Source: Cohnella kolymensis
GTDB taxonomy: Bacteria > Bacillota > Bacilli > Paenibacillales > Paenibacillaceae
Reading direction: 5' to 3'
DNA length: 64,000 bases
Assembly (NCBI RefSeq): GCF_000829465.1
Contig: NZ_JXAL01000026.1
Coordinates: 62,001-126,000 of the forward strand
The position numbers and the translations under genes are program-made. Of the stretch, positions 9,401 through 17,464 are shown piece after piece. Below the pieces are notes generated by a model. The model ran no database searches, had not been told where the DNA came from, and saw only the letters and a list, made by a program, of their open reading frames with translations. Every line of letters starts with the position of its first letter. The first letter of the stretch is position 1.

Positions 9401-9937
9401 GATGCTCGCCGCTTTCACATTCAGCGTATCCTGAGATGTTTCGATGAGAATGGCGTCCACCCCGCCGTCTATCAGCGCCAGTACTTGCTCTTGATAGCTG
9501 CGGATCAGCTCGTCAAAAGTGACGCCTCCGGTAACGGAAAGCGTTTTGGTTGTTGGGCCTAATGCGCCGGCAACAAACCTGGGTTTCTCGGGCGTCGAGT
9601 ATTTGTCGCAAGCCTCGCGCGCCAAACGCGCAGCAGCCAGATTGATCTCTCTTGCTTTTTCCCGAATATCGTATTCCATCAACACAACACTTGTAGCACC
9701 GAAAGTATTCGTTTCGATAATGTCGGAACCGGCGTGCAAATATTGTTCGTGTATGCTTGAGATTACGTCCGGGCGGGTCAGGACAAGCAATTCGTTGCAG
9801 CCGTCCAGTTCCTCCCCGCCGAAGTCTTCCGCCGTGAGATTCGCCTGTTGGATCATCGTGCCCATGGCACCGTCTAATATTAAAATCCGTTTACTTAACG
9901 CCTCTTGCAGAGACGATCGGGTTTGGTTTACAGTCAT
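6485..9937 (-). CDS. metH: Cobalamin-dependent methionine synthase
   Basis: Transfers the methyl group of 5-methyltetrahydrofolate to homocysteine through methylcobalamin, making methionine in the cytosol. 1150 aa with all four modules in order. The homocysteine domain has GAMGTMIQ near residue 22 and zinc ligands in LNCATG and GGCCGTTP. The pterin-binding domain follows (ERTNVLGSRKF onward). The B12-binding domain has DVHDIGKN with the cobalt-ligand histidine. The C-terminal activation domain binds SAM (RFGARYQGIRVSFGYPACPD). The frame is intact. The leader to mtnD is only about 140 bp and shows no SAM or cobalamin riboswitch that I can recognise. It is divergent from the methionine-salvage gene mtnD. 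Confidence 0.96.
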   Translation of the reverse strand: MTVNQTRSSLQEALSKRILILDGAMGTMIQQANLTAEDFGGEELDGCNELLVLTRPDVISSIHEQYLHAGSDIIETNTFGATSVVLMEYDIREKAREINLAAARLAREACDKYSTPEKPRFVAGALGPTTKTLSVTGGVTFDELIRSYQEQVLALIDGGVDAILIETSQDTLNVKAASIGVRQAFAQLGRELPIMISGTIEPMGTTLAGQNIEAFYISLEHLNPISMGLNCATGPEFMRDHIRTLSGLAKTAVSCYPNAGLPDENGHYHESPESLARKLRAFAEQGWLNIAGGCCGTTPAHIAAMAEALKDVAPRKPEGDHPPAVSGIETVFIESENRPFMVGERTNVLGSRKFKRLIAEGKYEEASEVARAQVKNGAHVIDVCLQDPDRDETEDMQKFLEFVTKKVKVPLMIDTTDAEVIDMSLKYIQGKSIINSINLEDGEEKFEKVVPILHRYGTAVVVGTIDERGQAISREDKRDVAIRSHDLLVNKYGLKAEDLIFDPLVFPVGTGDEQYIGSAKETIEGIRLIKSALPKCQTILGISNISFGLPEAGREVLNSVFLYECTKAGLDYAIVNTEKLERYASIPEHERKLSEDLLYSTNDQTLAQFVAAFREKKVEKKVQAASLPLEERLANYVVEGSKEGLIADLDQALSKYAPLDIINGPLMKGMEEVGRLFNNNELIVAEVLQSAEVMKASVAHLEPHMEKAESAVKGKILLATVKGDVHDIGKNLVEIILSNNGFDIVNLGIKVPPDQIIEAARNEKPDAIGLSGLLVKSAQQMVITAQDLKNSGIDVPILVGGAALTRKFTKNRIAPEYDGLVLYAKDAMDGLDIANKLSNPEQRARIEVEHRAALAALAEEGEKPKDLPVQSRARRSNISTDAPVFVPPDYERHIIRDYPLPHVQPYVNLQMLLGHHLGLKGNVDELLAAGDERTISLKDTIAEIITQSQAHGWLNPQAMYRFFPAQSEGNDILVYDPADLSRVLHRFSFPRQQVEPFLCLADFLKSVDSGVMDTVGFLVVTAGQGAREQAEKWKQSGDYLRSHALLATALEVAEGLAERVHQIMRDNWGFPDPADMTMKQRFGARYQGIRVSFGYPACPDLEDQGPLFQLMHPEDIGVHLTEGFMMEPEASVSAMVFAHPEAQYFNVEKA

Positions 9938-10014
9938 GGTAAGAAGCCTCTTTCCTTATGGGCAAATCATTTTAACCTTTATAGTAACAGAATCGGCAAA
10001 CCTCGAAAAGTGCA

Positions 10015-10043
10015 GTGACATCGATTTCAAATTGCTCTATACT
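10015..10043 (+). promoter_or_regulatory. Putative sigma-A promoter of mtnD
   Basis: GTGACA (10015-10020), a 17-bp spacer, then TATACT (10038-10043), 38 bp before the mtnD start codon. Confidence 0.6.
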
Positions 10044-10081
10044 TATTACATCAATTCATATTGGGAAAAGAGGGATTAACC

Positions 10082-10621
10082 ATGGCCGAAATTCGCTTGC
10101 GCAACACGGATGAACGCATCCAGGGAGAAGATAAAGTCCGGGCATTTCTGGACAAGCAGAATGTACTTTATGAACACTGGGAACCTTCCAAGCTTCCCGA
10201 GCATCTGCAACAGAAATTTTCCCTCTCGGATGAAGACAAGGCTGCTATTCTCGCAACTTACGACGCCGAGATTCGCGATTTGGCCGGAAGACGCAGTTAC
10301 AAGACATGGGATATCATCGCGCTATCGGAGTCCACACCGAACCTGGATGAGCTTCTCAAAAAGTTCGAGAATGTTCACACGCATACTGAGGATGAAGTAC
10401 GGGCAATTACAGCGGGCCGTGGAATTTTCATCATCAAAGGTGACGACGAAACGGGATATTTTGACGTTGAACTCGAAGCCGGAGACGTCATCTCCGTACC
10501 CGAAGGACAGCCGCACTTTTTTACATTGATGGACAATAAGCAGATTGTTGCCGTAAGGTTATTCATCGAACCGGCCGGATGGGTCGCTCAACCCTACGCA
10601 GATCCTGCTTTCGCCAAATAA
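10082..10621 (+). CDS. mtnD: Acireductone dioxygenase
   Basis: Cupin enzyme of the methionine salvage pathway that oxidises the acireductone from methylthioribose, giving ketomethylthiobutyrate and formate with Fe. 179 aa. The metal ligands are visible as HTHTEDE near residue 99 (His-x-His and Glu) and the later His in GQPHFF. The start is ATG 10082 with a GAGGG ribosome site; a longer reading from 10061 lacks one. It stands alone, divergent from metH, so salvage and de novo methionine synthesis genes are back to back. No other mtn genes are in the window. Confidence 0.94.
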   Translation: MAEIRLRNTDERIQGEDKVRAFLDKQNVLYEHWEPSKLPEHLQQKFSLSDEDKAAILATYDAEIRDLAGRRSYKTWDIIALSESTPNLDELLKKFENVHTHTEDEVRAITAGRGIFIIKGDDETGYFDVELEAGDVISVPEGQPHFFTLMDNKQIVAVRLFIEPAGWVAQPYADPAFAK

Positions 10622-10634
10622 GTATCAGCAGTTG

Positions 10635-10666
10635 ATCCCCTTCAAAGTGATTTGGAGGGGATTTTT
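10635..10666 (+). terminator. Terminator of mtnD
   Basis: ATCCCC pairs with GGGGAT and a TTTTT run follows, just after the mtnD stop. Confidence 0.75.
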
Positions 10667-10674
10667 CATGCGCT

Positions 10675-11157
10675 TCAGCTGCAGTCTGTATTCCTCATTA
10701 TTTTCTTTACGGCCGACTGTTCTATCATAATGAGCGGCCCTTCAGGCGAACTCAGTATGCCCTCATTGACATATAGTCTGCCGGCCATGACAAATCCGTC
10801 TTTTTTTCTAAAATATAGTTTCACATCAGGTTCATCATTAGGGTAGCTAGCAGACTCAACATACTCAGAAGCTTGCACCGCATTCGCGATAACTCGAACA
10901 ATCTCAGGGTCAACAATGTTGTATTGAGACGGGTAACAAATGACATCGATTGAAGTCGTGTTATCCAACTCTTTTAATACCTTCCATCTTTCAATTGGCG
11001 GCTCAGCTTCCGCTTCTTCTGAGTTTATCGTCTCGTTCTGTGCGACAACATAATTTGCATCACGGTTTACACCTTGCCTCATCTCTGTTGTATACAAATA
11101 AATAGCGACTGCCGCAAGCCCAGCCAGAATAAATGCCGACAACACCGGTTTGCGCAT
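10675..11157 (-). CDS. Hypothetical membrane-anchored protein
   Basis: I do not recognise the family. About 160 aa. There is one N-terminal hydrophobic segment (FILAGLAAVAIYLY), then an acidic linker (SEEAEAEPP) and a soluble domain of about 110 residues with alternating charged strands, ending at a Cys-Ser. This predicts a short cytosolic tail with the domain outside the membrane, or an uncleaved signal anchor. The start at ATG 11157 has a good ribosome site (GGGGAT); an ATG 18 bp upstream is possible but lacks one. It is a single gene, with its own terminator-bounded neighbours on both sides. Confidence 0.65.
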   Translation of the reverse strand: MRKPVLSAFILAGLAAVAIYLYTTEMRQGVNRDANYVVAQNETINSEEAEAEPPIERWKVLKELDNTTSIDVICYPSQYNIVDPEIVRVIANAVQASEYVESASYPNDEPDVKLYFRKKDGFVMAGRLYVNEGILSSPEGPLIMIEQSAVKKIMRNTDCS

Positions 11158-11196
11158 GGCAACATCCCCGTTCATTTTATTTATCCTTATTTTAGC

Positions 11197-11249
11197 AAAA
11201 AAAAGCGGCCATCACCCGAATAACAATCGGATGATGGCCGCTTTTTTTC
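11197..11249 (-). terminator. Strong terminator of the HAD gene
   Basis: A stem of about 15 bp (AGCGGCCATCA with TGATGGCCGCT) flanked by a run of eight A and a run of seven T. It could act in both directions, and lies just downstream of the minus-strand HAD gene. Confidence 0.88.
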
Positions 11250-11259
11250 TGAACGTTTA

Positions 11260-12051
11260 TCATATTTTTTTCAATAGGTCCGTAAGCTCGTTCAAGCTTT
11301 TGATTTCGTAGGTCGGGATGATTTCGTCACTGCGTTCGATGCCGTGGCGGTTGATCCAGACCGACTTCATGTCGACTCTATTGGCGCCCAGGATGTCGGT
11401 AGTAAGCTTGTCACCGACCATGACACCTTCGTCGGCGGTGATGCCGATTTGCTCCATGGCGTAAGCGAACAGCTTGGGCGAAGGCTTGCCTTCACCGAAA
11501 TTGCCGGAGATGACGATTGAATCAAAATAAGGAATCAATGTCGGCATTCCATCCAGCTTCTCTTGCTGCAGATCCGGGGAGCCGTTCGTCAGCAGCAGAA
11601 GTTTATAAGTGTCGCGGAGTTCATCGAGAACGGCGAACGTTTCTTCATACACGTAGGGCAGCTTGCGACGCTGAGCAGGAAACCATTCAGCCAGCTTTTT
11701 ACCCAGTTCCGGATCATCCACTCCTAGCGCAGCCAATCCTCTCGTCCAGGCATTCAGCCTGTATTCCGGAGCGAGCGCCTCAAGCTTTCGAAACATCGGG
11801 TGTTCACCTTGCCTGAAGTGTCCCCATAATGCCTCGAAAGGATTGATCCCGATCATTTTAGTGAAGGCGAACGTATCATACGTTTCATATAGTGATCTCG
11901 CCTCGCGCCTTACCGTCTCTTCCAGACTGTCCGCATCAAGCCCGGCCGCTTCCGCCCCGAGACGGCACGTATCTTTGAAGGCTTCACTGACGCTTCTCTC
12001 ATCCCAAAGCAAAGTATCATCCAAATCAAAAAGAACGGCCTTAACCGACAT
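11260..12051 (-). CDS. HAD-family hydrolase (class IA)
   Basis: Cytosolic phosphatase of the haloacid dehalogenase superfamily, YjjG/YfnB type. 263 aa. Motif I is FDLDDTLLWD near residues 8-17, motif II is LLLTNGSPD, the motif III lysine is in GEGKPSPK, and motif IV is VMVGDKLTTDILGA. A large helical cap lies between motifs I and II. The start ATG has a GAGGAG site. Relatives act on nucleotides or other small phosphates; the substrate here is not known. It lies 24 bp downstream of a small membrane-protein gene and may be cotranscribed with it. Confidence 0.88.
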   Translation of the reverse strand: MSVKAVLFDLDDTLLWDERSVSEAFKDTCRLGAEAAGLDADSLEETVRREARSLYETYDTFAFTKMIGINPFEALWGHFRQGEHPMFRKLEALAPEYRLNAWTRGLAALGVDDPELGKKLAEWFPAQRRKLPYVYEETFAVLDELRDTYKLLLLTNGSPDLQQEKLDGMPTLIPYFDSIVISGNFGEGKPSPKLFAYAMEQIGITADEGVMVGDKLTTDILGANRVDMKSVWINRHGIERSDEIIPTYEIKSLNELTDLLKKI

Positions 12052-12074
12052 CGCAGCTGCTCCTCACTTCGCTT

Positions 12075-12581
12075 TTACTTCCCATTCAATCTTATGAGCT
12101 CCGCAAACGTTTGTAACCTTTGAGTCATTGTCTCCAAAGGATAGCGATTCATCAAACGTGAAAAAACCCAATTGGCGCCTTTGACGGACTCAATAACGAC
12201 ATAGCCCGGCTGTACGGTGATCTTACGAATCTCGCTTGGCCGCAGAGTCTTATATCCGGTGAAACGCCGCGTTTCCAGCGTGTCTTTGGTCACCGCCAAG
12301 TAAGGCCGGCGCATGTAGTAGAACACTCCGAGCAGAACATAAGCGCCGACTGTCAGCCAAAACATCGTAGGATCCTGCATAAATTGGCCGGACCAAGGCC
12401 GAGACAAGGTGATATACAGCAGTATAAGCATGAACAGCAAAGCGGGTACAACATAATTGCGGCCCTTAAAGCGATCTACCTGTACATTCGCTGTAGTAAG
12501 CGCGCTCTTGCCTTCTTTCTTACGGCGTTTGTTGATTTGTTTGGAATTTTTTTCAACCATTCTTTCCCAAGAGCGGGACAT
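12075..12581 (-). CDS. Conserved two-helix membrane protein with PH-like C-terminus
   Basis: 168 aa. The N-terminus is strongly basic (QINKRRKKEGK). Two hydrophobic segments follow near residues 50-64 and 77-91. A C-terminal beta-rich region of about 70 residues (YLAVTKDTLETRRFTGYKTL onward) resembles the PH-like domains found after paired helices in small Firmicute membrane proteins. The start ATG has a GAGGAGG site. It lies between the HAD gene and the DUF896 gene, all on the minus strand. Function unknown; the domain resemblance is my judgement. Confidence 0.7.
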   Translation of the reverse strand: MSRSWERMVEKNSKQINKRRKKEGKSALTTANVQVDRFKGRNYVVPALLFMLILLYITLSRPWSGQFMQDPTMFWLTVGAYVLLGVFYYMRRPYLAVTKDTLETRRFTGYKTLRPSEIRKITVQPGYVVIESVKGANWVFSRLMNRYPLETMTQRLQTFAELIRLNGK

Positions 12582-12606
12582 GTTGTTCCTCCTCTATCAT
12601 TCGTAA

Positions 12607-12792
12607 TCAATGTCGAATGGTTGGTTTCTCATCCGTAAACTCAATTTGATTAAGCTGCTGACGGAAATTTCGTTTGAAATTCTCGATATATTTTTTACGA
12701 AGAATTTCACGTTCCGCCATTTCGGATTCGGTTAATCCTCCGGTTTTGTCTTTACGGGATAATTCATTAATTCTTGCGATCAGTTTCTCCAA
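12607..12792 (-). CDS. DUF896 (YnzC-like) small protein
   Basis: About 61 aa of the DUF896/YnzC family: IARINELSRKDKTGGLTE, then EMAEREILRKKYI and KRNFRQQL. This forms a helical hairpin known from YnzC. The start is most likely TTG 12792, with AGGAG ten bases upstream and an N-terminus that lines up with YnzC; a GTG at 12819 would add nine residues. In B. subtilis ynzC lies in the lexA-yneA region, as here. That suggests a link to the SOS cell-division block, but no function is established. Confidence 0.82.
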   Translation of the reverse strand: MEKLIARINELSRKDKTGGLTESEMAEREILRKKYIENFKRNFRQQLNQIEFTDEKPTIRH

Positions 12793-12870
12793 TTGTAGCT
12801 CACTCCTCTCTTTATGCACATCCTCTACTTTGCCATTTTCATCATGAGATTGTCAAGAATCCGGAACATC

Positions 12871-12897
12871 AAAAAAGACCGGAGTACCCCGGTCTTT
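12871..12897 (-). terminator. Terminator of the YneA-like gene
   Basis: AAAGACCGG pairs with CCGGTCTTT with a T-run (minus strand) following. It separates the yneA-like gene from the DUF896 gene. Confidence 0.8.
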
Positions 12898-12915
12898 AAG
12901 TTATCCGATTTGATC

Positions 12916-13314
12916 TTAAGGAAGGATTCGTGCCGGTATAATTAATGTCTGGCCCATCTCAAGTGAAGACGAGGACAGGCCGTTTCTTTTCATTAACGCG
13001 TGAACGGCTTCGCGAGTATCGACCGACTCACTCTTGTACGCGGCCGCCAGCTGCCATAATGTATCTCCTGAATCCACAGAGATAACAATCTCTTCTGCTG
13101 CGCGTGGGGGCACTTCTTCATTGGCGGCAAATGTGCGCATAATTGTGAATCCGCTGAACAAGATCAGGAAAGCAATGATAAAGAAGAAGCTCCTTGCCAT
13201 GCGCCAATTCCGGATGGGCCCGGTTGAACGTGAAAATTGACGCTTAGCGGAAACCTTCGTTTTATGTACGGAAGCAGTTGAACCGGCCGCGGCCGTTACC
13301 CATGTATGTACCAT
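12916..13314 (-). CDS. yneA: YneA-like LysM cell-division inhibitor
   Basis: Membrane-anchored SOS protein, divergent from lexA as in Bacillus, where YneA blocks septum formation after DNA damage. About 132 aa. There is a basic N-terminal region, one membrane helix (FFFIIAFLILFSGFTIM), and then a LysM domain (SVDSGDTLWQLAAAY to LEMGQTLIIPARI) outside the cell. The start is ATG 13314, with GGGGTG upstream; a longer reading from 13332 has no ribosome site. The promoter carries LexA boxes. The N-terminus before the helix is longer than in B. subtilis YneA. Assignment rests on position, regulation and architecture rather than on strong sequence identity. Confidence 0.78.
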   Translation of the reverse strand: MVHTWVTAAAGSTASVHKTKVSAKRQFSRSTGPIRNWRMARSFFFIIAFLILFSGFTIMRTFAANEEVPPRAAEEIVISVDSGDTLWQLAAAYKSESVDTREAVHALMKRNGLSSSSLEMGQTLIIPARILP

Positions 13315-13326
13315 TAACGTCACCCC

Positions 13327-13429
13327 AAACATTTGTTCTGGTAACAGAATAACACGAACATATGTTTCATGTCAACAAATTTTGGAACACTTGTTCGGCG
13401 GAACGAATGTTTGTGCGAACTCGAGTTCT
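13327..13429. promoter_or_regulatory. Cluster of LexA (SOS) operators between yneA and lexA
   Basis: Four boxes of the GAAC-N4-GTTY type are visible: 13355-13368 (GAAC ATAT GTTT), 13384-13397 (GAAC ACTT GTTC), 13400-13413 (GAAC GAAT GTTT) and 13416-13429 (GAAC TCGA GTTC). A weaker fifth lies at 13327-13340 (AAAC ATTT GTTC). Two are exact palindromic half-site pairs. The first lies between the -35 and -10 of yneA, the fourth between those of lexA. Confidence 0.85.
13346..13375 (-). promoter_or_regulatory. Putative yneA promoter
   Basis: Read on the minus strand, TTGACA (13375-13370), 18 bp, then TATTCT (13351-13346). The LexA box at 13355-13368 fills the spacer, so repressor binding would block polymerase. 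Confidence 0.6.
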
Positions 13430-13439
13430 GTGCTATAAT
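13411..13439 (+). promoter_or_regulatory. lexA promoter
   Basis: TTGTGC (13411-13416), a 17-bp spacer, then TATAAT (13434-13439). The palindromic LexA box at 13416-13429 lies in the spacer, as expected for autoregulation. Confidence 0.75.
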
Positions 13440-13478
13440 TTGTCATCATATAGAACTGATACATAGGGAGGGCTTGGC

Positions 13479-14102
13479 GTGTCCAAGATGTCCAATCGCC
13501 AGAATTCCATTTTGGAGTTTATCAAGAACGAAGTCCGGGACAAAGGGTATCCCCCTTCCGTCCGCGAGATCGGCGAAGCCGTCGGGCTTGCCTCCAGTTC
13601 GACCGTCCATGGTCATCTGGATCGCCTCGAGAAGAAAGGCCTGATTCGCCGGGACCCTACCAAACCTCGCGCAATTGAAATACTGGGAGAAGACGACGAA
13701 GCGGTGTTCGGCCTCGCCTCCTCTGTCCGCCAAATTCCTTTGGTGGGGAAAGTAACGGCAGGCGTACCCATCACGGCTACCGAGAATATTGAAGAGTATT
13801 TCCCGCTCCCCGTTACCATGGTCGGCGACCAGCCGGTCTTCATGCTCTCGGTAATGGGCGACAGCATGATTGAAGCCGGAATTCACGACGGCGATTATGT
13901 CATCGTTCGCCAACAGCCCAATGCAGTTAACGGGGATATCGTCGTGGCGATGACGGAAGAGAACGAAGCAACGGTCAAGACTTTCTACAAAGAGCGGGAC
14001 CACATTCGTCTTCAACCGGAGAATTCCAGCATGGAACCGATTCGTCTGCCGAACGTGAGCATTCTCGGCAAGGTCATCGGATTAATCCGCTCATTCATGT
14101 AA
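13479..14102 (+). CDS. lexA: SOS repressor LexA
   Basis: Transcriptional repressor of the SOS regulon that cleaves itself when RecA is activated. 207 aa, starting at GTG 13479 with GGGAGG upstream. The N-terminal winged helix spans about residues 1-66, with the recognition helix near [15 protein letters not shown]. The cleavage site is Ala94-Gly95 (VTAGVP). The catalytic dyad is Ser129 (GDSM) and Lys167 (ATVKTF). All key residues are present. It is divergent from yneA and autoregulated by the boxes upstream. A terminator follows, shared with convergent glnA. Confidence 0.97.
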   Translation: MSKMSNRQNSILEFIKNEVRDKGYPPSVREIGEAVGLASSSTVHGHLDRLEKKGLIRRDPTKPRAIEILGEDDEAVFGLASSVRQIPLVGKVTAGVPITATENIEEYFPLPVTMVGDQPVFMLSVMGDSMIEAGIHDGDYVIVRQQPNAVNGDIVVAMTEENEATVKTFYKERDHIRLQPENSSMEPIRLPNVSILGKVIGLIRSFM

Positions 14103-14120
14103 CAACTAGACATAACAATC

Positions 14121-14174
14121 GAAGAGGCTGCCCATTCTGCAGACGTTTGTCTGAAGACAGGGCAGCCTCTTCTC
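14121..14174. terminator. Bidirectional terminator between lexA and glnA
   Basis: GAAGAGGCTGCCC pairs exactly with GGGCAGCCTCTTC around an inner stem (TCTGCAGAC/GTCTGAAGA). It is convergent between lexA and glnA. Confidence 0.8.
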
Positions 14175-14255
14175 GTTTCATACAAAACCCCGGTTCCCCG
14201 ATTACCGTGTTCGGCAATCTATGGGACCCGGGTGTTCGACTCTTTGATTATTTGC

Positions 14256-15584
14256 TTAATACAGCGTCAAATATTGATCTCGTTCCCATTGATGAACCTG
14301 GGTGCGATACATATCCCACTCGATTTCCTTCAGCTCGTAGAAGTGGCTCAATGCATGCTCGCCAAGCGCGTCGGTGATGACGTCATCACGGAGCATCTCG
14401 GCCAAAGCCTCCTGCAGGTTAATCGGAAGGCTTGGAATCCCTTCATCCGAACGCTCTTCTTCGCTCATCACATAAATGTTGCGGTCGACCGGAGCCGGAA
14501 TGTTCAGCTTGTTCTTGATTCCGTCCAATCCCGCTTTAAGCATGACGGCCAATGCGAGATAAGGATTTGCTGCCGGATCGGGATTGCGCACTTCGATTCG
14601 TGTGCTCAGTCCCCGGGAAGCCGGAATACGGATCATAGGACTCCGGTTGCTGGCAGACCAGGCCACATAACAGGGTGCCTCGTAGCCTGGAACCAATCTT
14701 TTGTACGAGTTGACAGTCGGATTGGTAATGGCTGCAAAACCGCGGGCGTGCTTCAGTACGCCCGCCATATATTGGCGTGCCACAACGCTTAGGCCCAGTT
14801 TGTCGCTCTCGTCATAGAAAGCATTCTCTTTCCCGCGGAACAAGGACTGATGGCAGTGCATGCCGGACCCGTTCATCCCGAACAACGGTTTAGGCATGAA
14901 CGTTGCGTGCAAGCCGTGTTGGCGGGCGATCGTTTTGACGACGAGCTTGAATGTTTGAATCTGGTCGGCCGCTTTAATAGCGTGCGCGTATTTGAAGTCA
15001 ATCTCATGCTGCCCCGACGCAACTTCGTGATGAGAAGCTTCAATCTCAAAGCCCATCTCCTCAAGCACCAGAACGATATCACGGCGGCAATTCTCGCCGA
15101 GATCCGTCGGTGCAAGATCGAAGTATCCGCCTTGGTCGTTAAGTTCCATCGTAGGGTTACCTTTGTCGTCCGTCTGGAATAAGAAAAACTCCGGTTCAGG
15201 ACCTACATTCATCGCTGTGAATCCCATTTCTTCCGCTTCTTCAAGAGCACGCTTCAGAATGCCGCGAGGGTCCCCCGCGAAAGGAGTGCCGTCAGGCATG
15301 TAGATGTCGCAGATCATACGGGCAACCCGGTCTTCGTGAACCCATGGGAATACAACCCATGTGCTTAGGTCGGGATACAGATACATATCCGATTCTTCAA
15401 TGCGCACATACCCTTCGATGGAGGAACCGTCGAACATCATTTTGTTATCTAATGCTTTTTCCAGTTGGCTGACTGGAATTTCTACGTTTTTGATGGTCCC
15501 TAGTAAGTCCGTGAATTGCAGACGAATGAAACGAACGTTCTGTTCCTTCGCAATTCGTGTAATGTCTTCGCGAGTATAGCTCAT
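14256..15584 (-). CDS. glnA: Glutamine synthetase type I
   Basis: ATP-dependent ligation of ammonia to glutamate in the cytosol, the entry point of nitrogen assimilation. 442 aa, typical of the short GSI-alpha class of Firmicutes, which lacks the adenylylation insert. Visible motifs: [13 protein letters not shown] near residue 49, metal ligands in the [10 protein letters not shown] segment, GMHCHQSL, and the [17 protein letters not shown] loop with the feedback-sensitive glutamate flap. The start ATG has AAGGAGG. It lies 30 bp after glnR, so the pair forms the glnRA operon. In Bacillus, feedback-inhibited GlnA controls GlnR and TnrA. Confidence 0.97.
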   Translation of the reverse strand: MSYTREDITRIAKEQNVRFIRLQFTDLLGTIKNVEIPVSQLEKALDNKMMFDGSSIEGYVRIEESDMYLYPDLSTWVVFPWVHEDRVARMICDIYMPDGTPFAGDPRGILKRALEEAEEMGFTAMNVGPEPEFFLFQTDDKGNPTMELNDQGGYFDLAPTDLGENCRRDIVLVLEEMGFEIEASHHEVASGQHEIDFKYAHAIKAADQIQTFKLVVKTIARQHGLHATFMPKPLFGMNGSGMHCHQSLFRGKENAFYDESDKLGLSVVARQYMAGVLKHARGFAAITNPTVNSYKRLVPGYEAPCYVAWSASNRSPMIRIPASRGLSTRIEVRNPDPAANPYLALAVMLKAGLDGIKNKLNIPAPVDRNIYVMSEEERSDEGIPSLPINLQEALAEMLRDDVITDALGEHALSHFYELKEIEWDMYRTQVHQWERDQYLTLY

Positions 15585-15614
15585 GGTAGCCTCCTTGGAA
15601 GTGCCGATAACGGC

Positions 15615-16028
15615 CTATTTGTTTTTGAAGAAACGGGTCAGCTCCCCTTGAATGAGAGACACTTGACCCGGACGCTTCTCGGCCATCAGCTGCTGCTTCA
15701 GCATCCGGTGAAGCTGCGAATCGGTCATCTCTTTCCTCTTGACCTCTGATTGCTCGTTGATGATGGTGCCGTCATTCTCGTCCTTACCGACGGGGTTCAT
15801 TACCTGCTTGATTCCGGCAATATTAACGCCCTTCTCGATCAAGGCTTTGATTTCCAGCAAACGCTCCACATCATTAAAAGAAAACAACCGTTGATTGCCG
15901 GCTGTTCGAGCGGGCTGGATCAGCTCATGCTGTTCATAATAGCGGATTTGGCGGGCGGTCAGGTCGGTCAGCTTCATTACGATGCCAATCGGAAATAACG
16001 CCATATTCCTGCGAATCTCGTCGCCCAT
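15615..16028 (-). CDS. glnR: Nitrogen repressor GlnR
   Basis: MerR-family repressor of glutamine synthesis genes. About 137 aa. The N-terminus MGDEIRRNMALFPIGIVM and the following LTARQIRYYEQHEL helix match GlnR of Bacillus closely; FSFNDVERLLEIK and GVNIAGIKQVM follow. The C-terminal tail (LIQGELTRFF) is the segment through which GlnA controls GlnR in Bacillus. The start is ATG 16028, where the family begins; a longer reading from 16103 would run through the promoter. It is followed by glnA in one operon. Confidence 0.94.
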   Translation of the reverse strand: MGDEIRRNMALFPIGIVMKLTDLTARQIRYYEQHELIQPARTAGNQRLFSFNDVERLLEIKALIEKGVNIAGIKQVMNPVGKDENDGTIINEQSEVKRKEMTDSQLHRMLKQQLMAEKRPGQVSLIQGELTRFFKNK

Positions 16029-16074
16029 CTCGTACCAACCTTCCCAGCGGTATAATGTTTTTGAAATCACTTTC

Positions 16075-16103
16075 ATTCTATCTGTCTTCCAAAAACATGT
16101 CAA
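16075..16103 (-). promoter_or_regulatory. glnRA promoter
   Basis: On the minus strand TTGACA (16103-16098), exactly 17 bp, then TAGAAT (16080-16075). TGTCA and TGTAA half-sites of GlnR type lie around the -35, but I cannot draw a full TGTNA-N7-TNACA box with confidence. Confidence 0.75.
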
Positions 16104-16130
16104 TCCATGTAAGGTTTCTGACGAATCAAC

Positions 16131-17399
16131 TCACAAATATCCGCGATTGTGGAATTCCTGCAACGCTTGCCTAACAGCAAACTTGACATGGGCATAGGTG
16201 AGACCGCCTTGCATATAGGCGATATAGGGTTCCCGAATAGGAGCGTCTGCCGACAACTCCAGACTCCCGCCTTGTATGAAAGTGCCTGCAGCCATGATTA
16301 CAGGATGCTCATAACCGGGCATATCCCACGGCTCCGGCACGACATGGGAATCGACTGCGGCCGCCTTCTGAATCGACTGAACGAAATAGATTAACGGTTC
16401 CGCCGCAGGAAACCGGATTGCCTGGATTAAATCGGTGCGAGGGTCGTCCCACCGGGGATGAGTCTGAAAGCCTAGATTCTCGAACACAGCCGATGCGAAA
16501 ATACTTCCTTTTACAGCTTGTCCCACGATAAGAGGAGCCAGAAAAAACCCTTGGTATATAGAACGGGTCGTTCCAAGCATCGCTCCGACTTCCCCGCCGA
16601 TTCCCGGCGCCGTCATCCTGTAAGCCGCAAGCTCGACGAGATCTTTCCTGCCCGCAATATAACCTCCGCTGGCTGCCAATCCGCCTCCGGGATTTTTGAT
16701 GAGTGAGCCTGCGATAAGATCGGCACCTGCTTCAGTCGGTTCCCGATCTTCGGTAAATTCTCCATAGCAATTGTCTACAAAGACGATGGCTTCCGGGCGT
16801 ATAGCTTTCAGCCGTGCCGCCATTTCACCGATCTGCGCGACGGTGAAAGACGGCCGCCAATCGTACCCTCTCGAGCGCTGTATCGCAAACACTTTGGTAC
16901 TCTCACTCGCGGCTGCCGCCACTCCATCCCAATCTACGCTGCCGTCCGGCAATAAAGCGACTTCCACGGACCGGATGCCCCAGTCGGCTAATGAGCCGGT
17001 TCCGTCTCCGGGTTTGCCGATCACTTTGTGAAGCGTATCGTAAGGACGGCCCGTGACGAACAGAAGCTCATCCCCAGGGCGCAAGCATCCGAATAATGCG
17101 GCGGATATCGTATGGGTGCCGGATACGAGGTGGGGACGGACAATTGCGGCTTCCGCGCCGAACACATCGGCGTACACCAGATCGAGAACTTCCCGTCCGC
17201 GGTCATTGTAACCGTAACCGGTCGACCCGGCGAAATGGAAGTCGCTCACTTTATGCTTTTGGAACGCTTCAATCACTTTCCATTGATTGCGTTCGACCGT
17301 GCGGTCCACGCGGCGAAACTGTTCAGCGGCTTGTTCCTCGGCCGCCGCCGACCATTGTTCCCACTGCCGTTCCCACTCTGTTGTCTTGCTCTCGATCAT
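16131..17399 (-). CDS. ynbB: YnbB-type PLP-dependent Cys/Met-metabolism family protein
   Basis: Member of the methionine gamma-lyase/aluminium-resistance (YnbB) branch of fold-type I PLP enzymes. 422 aa. GYGYNDRGREVLDLVYA lies near residue 60 and LVSGTHTISAALFG near 90. The VFVDNCYGEFTE segment carries the PLP-ring aspartate, and SLIKNPGGGLAASGGYI contains the Schiff-base lysine. It is cytosolic, and its physiological reaction in Bacillales is not settled. It lies between hflX and glnR exactly as ynbB does in B. subtilis. The glnR promoter lies after it, so glnRA can be expressed separately. Confidence 0.9.
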   Translation of the reverse strand: MIESKTTEWERQWEQWSAAAEEQAAEQFRRVDRTVERNQWKVIEAFQKHKVSDFHFAGSTGYGYNDRGREVLDLVYADVFGAEAAIVRPHLVSGTHTISAALFGCLRPGDELLFVTGRPYDTLHKVIGKPGDGTGSLADWGIRSVEVALLPDGSVDWDGVAAAASESTKVFAIQRSRGYDWRPSFTVAQIGEMAARLKAIRPEAIVFVDNCYGEFTEDREPTEAGADLIAGSLIKNPGGGLAASGGYIAGRKDLVELAAYRMTAPGIGGEVGAMLGTTRSIYQGFFLAPLIVGQAVKGSIFASAVFENLGFQTHPRWDDPRTDLIQAIRFPAAEPLIYFVQSIQKAAAVDSHVVPEPWDMPGYEHPVIMAAGTFIQGGSLELSADAPIREPYIAYMQGGLTYAHVKFAVRQALQEFHNRGYL

Positions 17400-17464
17400 G
17401 CTGCCCTTCCTTTCATCTGCAAACGAAAAATACGAGTGCTGCCAGAGTTATAACGGCGCGAATA

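Noticed and set aside
9938..10014. A SAM or cobalamin riboswitch before metH
   Set aside because: The leader is too short and none of the conserved helices or box sequences is visible.
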